DNA of 64,000 bases from Bacteriovorax sp. Seq25_V (GTDB lineage Bacteria; Bdellovibrionota; Bacteriovoracia; Bacteriovoracales; Bacteriovoracaceae): contig NZ_AUNI01000020.1 in the NCBI RefSeq assembly GCF_000447795.1, forward strand, positions 124,001-188,000. The letters are read 5' to 3'. The notes beneath the pieces were generated by a model. The model had not been told where the DNA came from, did not search any database, and saw only the letters and a program-made list of their open reading frames with translations. Position 1 is the stretch's first letter, and every line of letters begins with the position of its first letter. The position numbers were made by a program, and so were the translations under genes. This document shows, in pieces, positions 49,482-57,749 of this stretch.

Positions 49482-50966
49482 ATGAAGATACTGTACTTTG
49501 GAATTGATAACACATTTATAAAATCTCTTGATCTAGAGCTTTTAGATTCTGGCTTCTTGCTATACTCTGTTTCAAATCTTGAAGAATTGGAAAAAGAGAT
49601 GAATAGCTGCGCTCTTGTTTTAATTGATTATGACCATGAAAAGGAAATAATTGAGAAGGCTGTTGAGAAGATCAAGGACATTGAAATGAAGCGCGCGGGA
49701 AAGAATATTCCCCTTATTTATATCAGTAATAAAGATAATTTTGATGAGAAACTACGTGCATTCCATATGGGAGCAGATGAATATGTTGATAAGTATGAAT
49801 TAAAGTCATTGAAGTTAAAAATCAACTCTTTTTTAAGACCAGATCTTATTTGGAAAGGTCTTAATACCTTACTCGTTGAAGATGATAGAATCTCTGCTAA
49901 GTTTATTTCTCACGTTCTTACTTCAAAAGGTGCAAATGTAACTCTATTTTTGGACTCTGTTGAGGCTTTTGAATACTTAAAAGCAGGAAATGTCGTTGAT
50001 CTTATACTAACTGACCATATGATGCCAAACCTCACGGGGGTTTCATTTGTTAAGAAAATTCGAAAAGAGTTAGGGATCCGTGCAGTTCCAATTGTTTTCA
50101 TTAGTAGCGAACAGGATAAAGTTGAAATTTTGGAGTTTTATAAGGCCGGAGGTAATGACTATATTGGCAAGCCACTTATTAAAGAAGAGCTCTATGTCAA
50201 AGTTAATCAACTTTTAGAAAATACGATCAAGACATCAATCCTTAAGAAACAAATTGAAGAACTAGAAAAGTTAAGTCGTTTAAAAGATCAGTTCTTAGCC
50301 GTTTGTTCCCATGACTTAAGAACTCCTTTGAATACTATCTTAGGACTTTCCAATATTATTGGTGAGGAAGAGGATATAAAAGATATTAAAGAATATGGAG
50401 ATCAAATTGAAAAATCAGCTCGAGAACTTCTTGAAATGGTTAATGAGCTTCTTGATTTCAGTGATATTGAACTTAAAAAATCTACGGTCAAACTAACTTC
50501 TGTAAATGTTGTTGAAATCTTAAAGAACGCACTTCGTAATATCAGCTCAATCAATACAAAGCACCTTAGGTTATCGATCGTGTCAGATTTTGATGAAGTT
50601 TTAATTAATGGTAATAAAGGAATGCTTCAACGTGCTTTTTCAAATGTTATGAGTAATTCGTATAAATTTACCGCAGAAGGTGGTGAAATAAAGTGCACTG
50701 TTTTAAAAGATAATGATTTTGTAAATGTTATTGTTTCGGATAGTGGAATAGGAATGTCATCAGAAGAATTATCACATCTTTTTGATACTGTTCCTACGAC
50801 TGGAAGAGAAGGCCTAAAGGGCGAGAAGAGTACTGGATTAGGTACCAAAATTGTTAAAAATATCATGGAAAAGCATGGTGCTGAAACGAATGTAACTTCT
50901 ATTGAAGGAGTTGGAACAACTTTTACATTTCGATTTCAGATGTCTTCAAATGAGAAAGGAACATAA
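49482..50966 (+). CDS. hybrid histidine kinase: pseudo-REC, REC, HisKA, ATPase
   Basis: This is a 494-residue soluble protein. Residues 1-115 are a REC-like domain with no acidic pair at the N-terminus, so probably a pseudo-receiver. Residues 127-245 are a canonical REC (Glu133-Asp135, phosphoacceptor Asp178, Lys230). The kinase core follows with His277 (VCSHDLRTP), an N box (NVMSNSYKFT), G1 (VSDSGIGM) and G2 (KSTGLGTKIV). Having receivers before the kinase suggests that phosphorylation of the receivers controls its activity. It is cytoplasmic, without membrane helices. It opens the plus-strand operon, with the minus-strand operon diverging 130 bp away. Confidence 0.93.
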   Translation: MKILYFGIDNTFIKSLDLELLDSGFLLYSVSNLEELEKEMNSCALVLIDYDHEKEIIEKAVEKIKDIEMKRAGKNIPLIYISNKDNFDEKLRAFHMGADEYVDKYELKSLKLKINSFLRPDLIWKGLNTLLVEDDRISAKFISHVLTSKGANVTLFLDSVEAFEYLKAGNVVDLILTDHMMPNLTGVSFVKKIRKELGIRAVPIVFISSEQDKVEILEFYKAGGNDYIGKPLIKEELYVKVNQLLENTIKTSILKKQIEELEKLSRLKDQFLAVCSHDLRTPLNTILGLSNIIGEEEDIKDIKEYGDQIEKSARELLEMVNELLDFSDIELKKSTVKLTSVNVVEILKNALRNISSINTKHLRLSIVSDFDEVLINGNKGMLQRAFSNVMSNSYKFTAEGGEIKCTVLKDNDFVNVIVSDSGIGMSSEELSHLFDTVPTTGREGLKGEKSTGLGTKIVKNIMEKHGAETNVTSIEGVGTTFTFRFQMSSNEKGT

Positions 50967-51322
50967 TGAGAGTATTATTTGTTGACGACAGTATAGATAA
51001 TCTAACTTTGTATAAATTATATTTTAAAAAAATGACAGAAATTGAGATTGATTACTTTGCTGATCCTCGAGAAGGTTTAACCCATGCTCTAAACGATAAG
51101 TATGATCTTATTTTTCTAGATATACAGATGCCTGAGATCGATGGGTTTGAGTTTAAGGCAAAACTTGATGAATCTAAAATAGTAGCAACAATATGCGCTC
51201 TAACTGGCTTTACTGATGAGAGCACACTCGAAAAAATTGAGTCACACAATTTTTCTGAGATTATAAAAAAGCCAATTTTAAAAAAAGACTTAGTTGAATT
51301 AGTAGAAAAGTATAAAAAATAG
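50966..51322 (+). CDS. single-domain response regulator (REC)
   Basis: This is a 118-residue receiver with Asp7-Asp8, phosphoacceptor Asp52 (IFLDIQMPEIDG), Thr in ALTGF and Lys in IKKPIL. There is no output domain. The start overlaps the kinase stop by one base (TAATG), so it is produced together with the kinase and may be its direct phosphoryl acceptor or an inhibitor or shuttle. Confidence 0.93.
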   Translation: MRVLFVDDSIDNLTLYKLYFKKMTEIEIDYFADPREGLTHALNDKYDLIFLDIQMPEIDGFEFKAKLDESKIVATICALTGFTDESTLEKIESHNFSEIIKKPILKKDLVELVEKYKK

Positions 51323-51327
51323 GATAC

Positions 51328-52503
51328 ATGATGAAGAGTAATAATTTTCAAGATGCATTAAGTTTAGCTAGAGAGGAGTTTATTGAATCTCTTCCTAGCG
51401 AGATTGAAGCTCTAAAGAATGTCATCGTCAAAAATAAGGATATTAAAAAGTCAGATATTTCTGAAAAAGATATATCTAGCTTTATTCGAAGTATTCATAA
51501 CATTAAATCGGTAGCCGGGTCCTATGGACTAGACTTTATTGTGAGTGCTTCACGCAATATTCTTGATCATACTTCTTATTATTTAAATCTTGAGAAGGAT
51601 TCAATTGTAGATTTTGAACTGTCTCTTAAAATTTTTGACTTAATGGAAGATTACATCAAAAGTCTTCAAAAATCGTCTCGATCAAATTATTCTGTTGAAC
51701 TTGATAATCTTTTGACGGAAAAGCTTACGAAGAAGAGAGTTTTGCTAGTAGAAAAGGATGAGAGACTTATTGAACACTTTAAAAACATCTTCAATAAAAA
51801 AGATATAACGTATTCAATTGTATCCTCAGGGATTGAGGCCTTTAGTCGCCTACTTGATGAACGATTTGATTTACTGATTACAGATCTTCATGTTGGTAAA
51901 CTTGATGGGCCAAGTCTAATTGCTTCTACACGTGTATCAAGCAGTGTTAATCAATCGATTAAAACTTTGATGTTAAGTGTTTCATATTTTGATCTTCTTC
52001 CATCAATATCGATGCCTGATTTCTTTATTTCAAAGAATGAGAATATTCTCTCCTCTTTTGAAAAAGCGATTGATAAATTCTTACGGCCTGATAGCGTAGA
52101 AAATACAGAGGTTGTTAAAATTTTGAGTTTAGATGATGATAAGAATATTCATGACCTTTTAAATATCTCTTTTCGTTCTCATAATATTGAATACGACTTC
52201 GCAATGGATGGAGATTCGTTCATACAAAAATTTACGAGCAATAAGCCTGATATTGTCCTTCTGGATCTCATTTTAGAGAAGGAGAGTGGGGTTGATGTTA
52301 TAAGGCGACTTAAGAAGAAAGTTACTTCTTTTGACGTTCCTGTAATTGTTCTTACGAGTCTCGAAGGGCAACTGAGAAGTGAGTTAGTTTCAGAAATTCC
52401 ATTTATTGTAGGTAGCTTATCTAAACCTTTTACTCCGAAAGCAATGGCGAAGGAAGTTCTGACTCTTTTCAAACAGAATAAAAAAGGTCTAAGTGCTAGC
52501 TAA
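51328..52503 (+). CDS. HPt-REC-REC phosphorelay protein
   Basis: This is a 391-residue protein. The N-terminal HPt has His57 (SIHNIKSVAGSYGLD). REC1 (about 136-250) has Asp186 (LLITDLHVGKLDG) but only a partly conserved acidic pocket (VEKDE). REC2 (about 264-385) is complete, with SLDDDK, Asp313 (LLDLILEKESG) and Lys366. The order HPt, then two receivers, with no kinase or output domain is uncommon. It could receive phosphate from the hybrid kinase and distribute it. ATG 51328 and 51331 are both in frame. The 3' end overlaps the convergent REC gene by 8 bp. Confidence 0.9.
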   Translation: MMKSNNFQDALSLAREEFIESLPSEIEALKNVIVKNKDIKKSDISEKDISSFIRSIHNIKSVAGSYGLDFIVSASRNILDHTSYYLNLEKDSIVDFELSLKIFDLMEDYIKSLQKSSRSNYSVELDNLLTEKLTKKRVLLVEKDERLIEHFKNIFNKKDITYSIVSSGIEAFSRLLDERFDLLITDLHVGKLDGPSLIASTRVSSSVNQSIKTLMLSVSYFDLLPSISMPDFFISKNENILSSFEKAIDKFLRPDSVENTEVVKILSLDDDKNIHDLLNISFRSHNIEYDFAMDGDSFIQKFTSNKPDIVLLDLILEKESGVDVIRRLKKKVTSFDVPVIVLTSLEGQLRSELVSEIPFIVGSLSKPFTPKAMAKEVLTLFKQNKKGLSAS

Positions 52504-52885
52504 GTAGCTGTGATATTTTTTCTTTGAGAGCAGTAAAGTCAACAGGCTTAGTGATATAGTCATCGGCCCCAAGGTCTTTGGCTAATGACTGTCTTTCTGT
52601 GTCAGTATAAGCTGAGGACATGAAGACAGGAAGATCTGGCATCAGTGATTTTACTTCCCTTAATAATTCAAACCCGGAGATACCTGGCATATTAATATCA
52701 GAAATAATGAGTTTGAAATCATTTGCCGCTTCTGACTTGAGTTGAGCAATCGCTTCTTCTCCTGAAATACAAAACACAATTTTGAATTGGTTCGCTTGCA
52801 CTTCTTTTTTAAATACTTTCTCGTATAGAAATTGCACCGATTTCTCATCATCAACAATTAATATTTTCTTTTCTAGGCTATTCAT
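52496..52885 (-). CDS. single-domain response regulator (REC)
   Basis: This is a 129-residue receiver with Asp12-Asp13, phosphoacceptor Asp63 (IISDINMPGISG), a Ser in VFMSSAY and Lys in ITKPVD. There is no output domain. It is transcribed alone toward the plus-strand phosphorelay operon, and its upstream region holds a palindrome and a tandem repeat that look like operators (52903-52970), so its supply may be separately regulated. Confidence 0.93.
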   Translation of the reverse strand: MNSLEKKILIVDDEKSVQFLYEKVFKKEVQANQFKIVFCISGEEAIAQLKSEAANDFKLIISDINMPGISGFELLREVKSLMPDLPVFMSSAYTDTERQSLAKDLGADDYITKPVDFTALKEKISQLLS

Positions 52886-52902
52886 TACTCAAGCTTCTTT
52901 AT

Positions 52903-52917
52903 GAACATGTTATGTTC
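52903..52917. promoter_or_regulatory. perfect palindrome upstream of the REC gene
   Basis: GAACAT (52903-52908), GTT, ATGTTC (52912-52917) form a perfect 6-bp dyad 17 bp before the start of the REC gene at 52885. It resembles a repressor half-site pair, but the spacing does not fit the known LexA types exactly. Confidence 0.4.
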
Positions 52918-52932
52918 TTGAAATTAAACATA

Positions 52933-52970
52933 GGTTAAAAAACTTTACCTTGTGGTTAAGAAATTTTACC
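52933..52970. promoter_or_regulatory. tandem 17-bp operator-like repeats
   Basis: Two copies of GGTTAA-N5-TTTACC lie at 52933-52949 and 52954-52970. Each is an imperfect dyad (GGTnAA/TTnACC), the copies differ at only two positions, and their starts are 21 bp apart, two DNA turns. This is the geometry of adjacent binding of a dimeric regulator on one DNA face. It lies in the region upstream of the REC gene at 52496-52885. Confidence 0.5.
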
Positions 52971-53075
52971 ACACTCTTAATTTTCAAACAATTAATTTTC
53001 GAAGTGTTTTTTTATATGATTATAGATCAATAAATTTAGATGGTTAGTTAAGATTGGTAAATATTTCTTAAGTAT

Positions 53076-53099
53076 GCCCCGAACCTAGACGCTCGGGGC
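53076..53099 (-). terminator. hairpin after the histone-H1-like gene
   Basis: GCCCCGA (53076-53082) pairs with TCGGGGC (53093-53099), 7 GC-rich base pairs and a 10-nt loop, 7 bp downstream of the stop codon on the minus strand. It lacks a good T tract but is much more GC-rich than its surroundings. Confidence 0.6.
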
Positions 53100-53106
53100 C
53101 GTAAAA

Positions 53107-53667
53107 TTATTTCTTTTTTGCTGGCGACTTTGGAGTAACCTCTTTCTTAGTAGAAATTTTCTTTTTTGGAGTTACTGGAGCCTTCTTAGCTGTCGCTTTT
53201 TTTGCTGGAGCTTTCTTAGCTGTCGCTTTTTTTGCAGGAGCTTTTTTTGCAACTACTTTTTTTGCTGTTGTTTTTTTAGCAGGAGCTTTTTTCTTCGTAG
53301 CAGTTGTTTTCTTTTTTAAAGGATTTACTTTCTTTGCTTTTGAAATTTCTTTCTTAACGTGACCCTCAAGAGTTTTCTGAAGCTTGTTTAGTTCTTTTAC
53401 TTGTTCATCAAGAAATTTCTTCGCTTTCTTTACTTCTTCTTGAATTGTTTTATCAATTAATTTTTCAACAGCTTCCTTTTCTTTTTGAATTCTGTTAACT
53501 ACTACTTTTAGATCTTTTTCTACAACATTTTTAACTTCTTGCTCAGCGTTCTTTACAAGGTCTTTTACTGTCTTTTGAACATCTTGAAGAGAGTTCTTTT
53601 GAATAACTTTTTCTACGTGTCCTTTAACTTCTTTAAATGAATTTAAAACTTTCTCTAAATTTTTCAT
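53107..53667 (-). CDS. histone-H1-like Lys/Ala/Pro-rich protein with coiled-coil N-terminus
   Basis: This is a 186-residue protein. Residues 1-110 form long amphipathic, highly charged helices (coiled-coil or phasin-like). Residues 111-186 are almost only Lys, Ala, Pro and Thr, with decapeptide repeats such as KKAPAKKATA (141-150 and 151-160), like the tails of eukaryotic histone H1 and bacterial AlgP/Hc1-like proteins. It probably binds DNA or RNA non-specifically and compacts the nucleoid, or links DNA to another structure through its helical part. It is well expressed, judging by AGGAGA before the ATG. Confidence 0.8.
   Translation of the reverse strand: MKNLEKVLNSFKEVKGHVEKVIQKNSLQDVQKTVKDLVKNAEQEVKNVVEKDLKVVVNRIQKEKEAVEKLIDKTIQEEVKKAKKFLDEQVKELNKLQKTLEGHVKKEISKAKKVNPLKKKTTATKKKAPAKKTTAKKVVAKKAPAKKATAKKAPAKKATAKKAPVTPKKKISTKKEVTPKSPAKKK
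53177..53250. repeat. 30-bp direct repeats in the histone-like tail
   Basis: A near-perfect 30-bp unit (for example 53191-53220 and 53221-53250, with a partial copy before) encodes the decapeptide repeat of the basic tail. Such DNA can gain or lose units by slippage and so vary the tail length between strains. Confidence 0.75.
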
Positions 53668-53685
53668 TGAATTCTCCTAATTTGA

Positions 53686-55431
53686 TTATATATATTTTGT
53701 TATCGGCATTCTTCTTCCAAAACCAAAACTTTTTGCCTTTAGTTTAATAATTGGGCAAAACTGAAATCTCTTATACTCTGAAATTTTACAAAGTCTATAA
53801 ACTTTTGTCACGTCCGCCGCAGGAAGTGAAGCATCGATGAGGTCTTGTTGACTATAGCTGTATGAAAGGTGTCCTTCAAGTATCGTGTCTAAAATTTCAT
53901 ATGGTGGCAGAGAGTGAGAATCTTCTTGGTTTTCTCGAAGTTCGGCACTTGGTGGGCGCTCGATTACTTCAATTGGAATAATATCTCCAAACTTCTTGTT
54001 GATATACTTTGCCAATGTGAAAACTTCGGTTTTAAATAGGTCTCCAAGTGGGCTTATTGCCCCAACACTGTCCCCGTAAAGAGTTGAGTATCCCACTGAT
54101 AACTCCGACTTATTTGATGTGTTAAGAACCATTGCACCAGTCTGGTTTGATCTGGCATAAATTAATGCCCCACGGAGTCTACTTTGAATATTCTCGTCAG
54201 CAAGGCCTTCCATTTCAGTGAATGTGTCGCGAAATTGGTTTCTCACTGTGCTATGGAGAAACTTGATCGGGAGACTCGTGAGCTTAATGTTAAGATTTTT
54301 ACAGATTTTTTGAGATATCTCCCAACTAAGTGTTGCTGAAAACTGACCTGGCATATAGACCGCTTCAATTGTTTGATCAGGTTGTTTGAAAAGACCAAGC
54401 ATTGCTATAACTAGTGCTGAGTCCATCCCTCCTGAAAGGGCGACGAGGAAGTTCTTCATTCCACATTTTCTTGCGTAATCCTGAATTCCTAGATTGAGAG
54501 CATGGAGAATTTCCTCACATTCCTGATCAGAGAGTTCTTTTATTCTCAGGTGTTCTTCTTTGACTTCAAGTCTTGGCGTGAATAACGACTCCCAAGAATG
54601 ATCTAGTTTTACAGGTGGTCTCGAGCCATCAACTACTTTTGCGGCCTGAACTTCGGCAGAGATGATATCTTGCTTGAAACTAAGTGCTTTTTTGGAAACA
54701 GTTCCTTCTGAGAAAATAAAACTACCACCATCAAAAACAATCTCGTCTTCACTTCCTACGCGATTTGCATAGTAATAAGGCACGTTGAAGCTTTCATAGA
54801 TCTGCTTTACACGAGCAATTCTTGAAGATTCCTTGCCAATATGGAATGGGCTTGCCGAGAGATTGAATACTCCATTGATCTCTTTACCTGAACACAATTT
54901 GAGTAGGTCAGAGACAGGGTCAACATCGTAGTGATCTGATGCCCACATGTCCTCACAGATAAGAAGACCAAAGGTTTTTCCGTTAAATTGATATAAAGCT
55001 GCCTCTTGGCCAGGCTTAAAATACTTTGCTTCGTCAAAAATGTCGTAGTTTGGAAGAAGTCTCTTTGAGTAGAGCTTTCTCATTTCTGCTTGCGACGAAA
55101 GCTCAAAAATTGAATTTTCGATATACTTAGGGTTGCCGAGGTCGTCGAATGTGTAGTCTAAGCCTCCTAATAGGAGAGAGGTATTTTCTGTACGATCTAA
55201 GCCCTGCCACCAGACTTTTAGCTCTTCAAAAAACTCATGGTAGCCCTGAATAAAATCTCTTTGAAAACAAAGGTCTTGGAGCGGGTAGCCACAAAGAAAA
55301 AGCTCCGGGAAAAGATGAATATTTCCCTGAAAGTTTTCACTGGTCGAAAGTTCCTTAAGATATGAAAATATTTCACTAAAATTAGCTATTTGGTGGTGGG
55401 TTTGGTGTATATAAATTTGCATGAACGTCAC
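53686..55431 (-). CDS. nadE: glutamine-dependent NAD+ synthetase
   Basis: This is a 581-residue two-domain enzyme. The N-terminal nitrilase-type glutaminase has Glu43, Lys123 and Cys159 (FPELFL, SKRLLP, LLICEDMW). The C-terminal synthetase has the ATP pyrophosphatase loop SGGMDS (333-338) and a terminal GFGRRMPI. It uses ammonia from glutamine to convert deamido-NAD+ to NAD+ in the cytoplasm. The frame starts at a GTG (55431). An internal ATG at 55422 (giving MQIYIHQ) is equally plausible, and neither has a strong ribosome binding site. It is divergent from trmFO. Confidence 0.95.
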   Translation of the reverse strand: MTFMQIYIHQTHHQIANFSEIFSYLKELSTSENFQGNIHLFPELFLCGYPLQDLCFQRDFIQGYHEFFEELKVWWQGLDRTENTSLLLGGLDYTFDDLGNPKYIENSIFELSSQAEMRKLYSKRLLPNYDIFDEAKYFKPGQEAALYQFNGKTFGLLICEDMWASDHYDVDPVSDLLKLCSGKEINGVFNLSASPFHIGKESSRIARVKQIYESFNVPYYYANRVGSEDEIVFDGGSFIFSEGTVSKKALSFKQDIISAEVQAAKVVDGSRPPVKLDHSWESLFTPRLEVKEEHLRIKELSDQECEEILHALNLGIQDYARKCGMKNFLVALSGGMDSALVIAMLGLFKQPDQTIEAVYMPGQFSATLSWEISQKICKNLNIKLTSLPIKFLHSTVRNQFRDTFTEMEGLADENIQSRLRGALIYARSNQTGAMVLNTSNKSELSVGYSTLYGDSVGAISPLGDLFKTEVFTLAKYINKKFGDIIPIEVIERPPSAELRENQEDSHSLPPYEILDTILEGHLSYSYSQQDLIDASLPAADVTKVYRLCKISEYKRFQFCPIIKLKAKSFGFGRRMPITKYI

Positions 55432-55481
55432 ACTCGGGGTAGATAGATTTATAATATATTATATAGCATAAAGGTAGAATT

Positions 55482-56840
55482 ATGACAAAAGTTGTTGTTA
55501 TTGGAGCAGGGCTTGCGGGAAGTGAAGCCGCTAATTTTTTAGCGAATAAAGGTATCGATGTTGTTCTTGTTGAAGGGAAGGCCATCGAAAGAAATCCGTC
55601 GCAAAAAATTGATACTTATGCCGAGCTTGTTTGTACAAACTCCCTAAAGTCAATGAAGCCTGATTCAGGTCATGGACTACTTAAATATGAAATGGATAAA
55701 TTAGGCTCAATCGTTCTTGAAAAAGGAAGAGAGACTGCTGTTCCTGCTGGAGATGCTCTTGCTGTGGATCGTGATGCATTTTCACTGGCTATTACAAAAC
55801 ATCTTCAGGCACATCCAAAGATAGAAATTATTAATGAGCATATTTCTAATCCTCTTGAGATCATTGAGAGATGTGAGGCCGAGGCTTGTATCATTGCTAC
55901 GGGACCTTTGACTTCAGAAGGTCTCTCAAATTGGTTAAGAGAAAATATTTCTGATGATGACTTCTATTTCTACGACGCTATTGCACCTGTGGTTGATGCT
56001 GATTCACTTGATTACTCAAAGCTATATTACAAAGATCGTCATAAGGCCGTGAGTGAAGAAGAAGGGGAGAATGCAGATTATTTAAATGCCCCAATGAATC
56101 AAGAACAATATGAAGCATTTATTACAGAGCTTCAAAATGCAGTTAAAGTTCCTGCTCAAAACTTTGAAGATTATAAATTTTTTGAAAGCTGCCTTCCGGT
56201 TGATATTATGGCCGAAAGAGGAATAGATACAGCGAGATTTTCTTGTATGAAGCCAATTGGACTAGAAATGGAAGATGGAACACTTCCATACGCCTGTGTT
56301 CAGCTTAGAAAAGAAAACCTACTTGGTTCAGCATTTAATCTCGTTGGATTTCAAACGAGACTTACATATAAAGAGCAAGTAAGAGTGTTTAGAATGATTC
56401 CAGGTTTTGAGGAAGCAAGTTTTCTTCACTTGGGATCTGTTCATAGAAACTCGTTTATCAACTCTAAGAAGCTTCTTAATAATGATTTAAGTTCTAAGAA
56501 ATTCCCAAATATTTATTTTGCTGGGCAAATTTCTGGAGTTGAGGGTTATACTGAAAGTGCTTCAATGGGATTATACGTTGCATCTCAATTAATGAAGAAA
56601 CTAGAGAATAAAGAAGTGAGACCATATCCAATTGAAACAGGAATGGGTGCACTCGTAAATTATATTATGACAATTGATAAGCCAGCACCTTCTAATATCA
56701 ACTTTGGACTTATACCTCCTGTGCCACTTAATAAGGAGCAGAGACGATTTAGAAAGGGAAGAAAGGCCCTAAAAAAAGAACTTGCCGCTGCAAGAGCGAG
56801 AGAAGTTTTCGATAGCTTTTATGAGGAATACTTAAAGTAA
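55482..56840 (+). CDS. trmFO: methylenetetrahydrofolate--tRNA-(uracil-54-C5)-methyltransferase
   Basis: This is a 452-residue flavoprotein. The FAD-binding VVVIGAGLAGSEAANFLA (residues 4-21) starts it, followed by ELVCTNSLKSMKPDSGHGLLK, which is diagnostic of TrmFO (Gid). A late YFAGQISGVEGYTESASMGL segment completes the FAD site. It makes ribothymidine at position 54 of tRNA using methylene-THF and FADH2. It is cytoplasmic. The EamA transporter gene starts on its last base, so the pair is co-transcribed. Confidence 0.96.
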   Translation: MTKVVVIGAGLAGSEAANFLANKGIDVVLVEGKAIERNPSQKIDTYAELVCTNSLKSMKPDSGHGLLKYEMDKLGSIVLEKGRETAVPAGDALAVDRDAFSLAITKHLQAHPKIEIINEHISNPLEIIERCEAEACIIATGPLTSEGLSNWLRENISDDDFYFYDAIAPVVDADSLDYSKLYYKDRHKAVSEEEGENADYLNAPMNQEQYEAFITELQNAVKVPAQNFEDYKFFESCLPVDIMAERGIDTARFSCMKPIGLEMEDGTLPYACVQLRKENLLGSAFNLVGFQTRLTYKEQVRVFRMIPGFEEASFLHLGSVHRNSFINSKKLLNNDLSSKKFPNIYFAGQISGVEGYTESASMGLYVASQLMKKLENKEVRPYPIETGMGALVNYIMTIDKPAPSNINFGLIPPVPLNKEQRRFRKGRKALKKELAAARAREVFDSFYEEYLK

Positions 56841-57739
56841 TGAAAGGAATTATATTTATTCTTATTGCTAGTTTACTTTGGGCCATTGACACCTTGGTTC
56901 GCTATCCTTTGTTATTTAAAGGACATTCGGCAGAGCTTATTGTTTTTGGAGAGCATTTATTTTTGGTGCTATTTCTCCTCCCAATTATTTTAAAAAGTAG
57001 AAAGAAATTTCTTAGCACAAAAGTCTCAAATATTTTTTACTTCTTTGTCATCGGTGGACTTGGCTCTGCAATTGGAACGCTAACTTTTACAAAGGCGTTT
57101 TTCTTAGTAAATCCTTCTCTTGTGATTCTTCTACAAAAACTGCAGCCCGTTATCGCTATTGCTTTATCTGCATTGATTCTAAAAGAGCGTATGAAACCAA
57201 AATTCTTTCTTTGGGCCATCGTCGCTCTCATTGGCGGAGTTATGATCAGCTATCAGGATCTTGCTCCTGGTGTGAAGCTCATTGTTGAAGGGCAAGCCGA
57301 CTTCACTAGTAATAGTTTGAAAGGTTATTCACTGGCCTTGATTGCAGTTATCAGTTGGGGGGCCGCAACAGTATTTGGAAAAGTGCTTTCGAAACAAGGT
57401 TTTGATGAGAAAGAAATTATGAGTGGAAGATTTTTAATGGGGCTTATTTGTCTTCTTCCATTTTTACTAACATTTAATATTGATCTCAATTTTTCTGCAA
57501 TTTTTTGGGGGAAAGTATTCTTTTTGGCCTTCATCTCTGGTGCCGTTGGAATGTACTTCTACTATCGTGGACTAAAATTAATTCCAGCTCATTTGTGCAC
57601 TTTGGCAGAAATGTTCTTTCCTTTCTTTGCAGTTATTGTAAACTGGATTTTTTTAGGAAAAGAGCTCAGTATGTTACAAATTACAGGAGCAAGTCTTTTG
57701 CTTCTGAGTTCCACCGTGATACAATTAAAGCATTATTAA
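56840..57739 (+). CDS. EamA-family (DMT) transporter
   Basis: This is a 299-residue protein of ten predicted transmembrane helices in two EamA repeats. The first repeat ends near PVIAIALSALILKERMKPKF, and the second has GAVGMYFYYRGLKLIPAHLCTLAEMFFPFFAV. Both have the Glu/Arg end-of-helix patterns of the drug/metabolite transporter superfamily. It probably exports or imports a small metabolite across the inner membrane. The start ATG overlaps the trmFO stop (TAATG). The substrate is unknown. Confidence 0.85.
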   Translation: MKGIIFILIASLLWAIDTLVRYPLLFKGHSAELIVFGEHLFLVLFLLPIILKSRKKFLSTKVSNIFYFFVIGGLGSAIGTLTFTKAFFLVNPSLVILLQKLQPVIAIALSALILKERMKPKFFLWAIVALIGGVMISYQDLAPGVKLIVEGQADFTSNSLKGYSLALIAVISWGAATVFGKVLSKQGFDEKEIMSGRFLMGLICLLPFLLTFNIDLNFSAIFWGKVFFLAFISGAVGMYFYYRGLKLIPAHLCTLAEMFFPFFAVIVNWIFLGKELSMLQITGASLLLLSSTVIQLKHY

Positions 57740-57749
57740 GGAGATATTA

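Noticed and set aside
53177-53250. Mobile-element or integron-type repeat
   Set aside because: The 30-bp units are in frame and encode the basic tail repeats of the histone-like protein.
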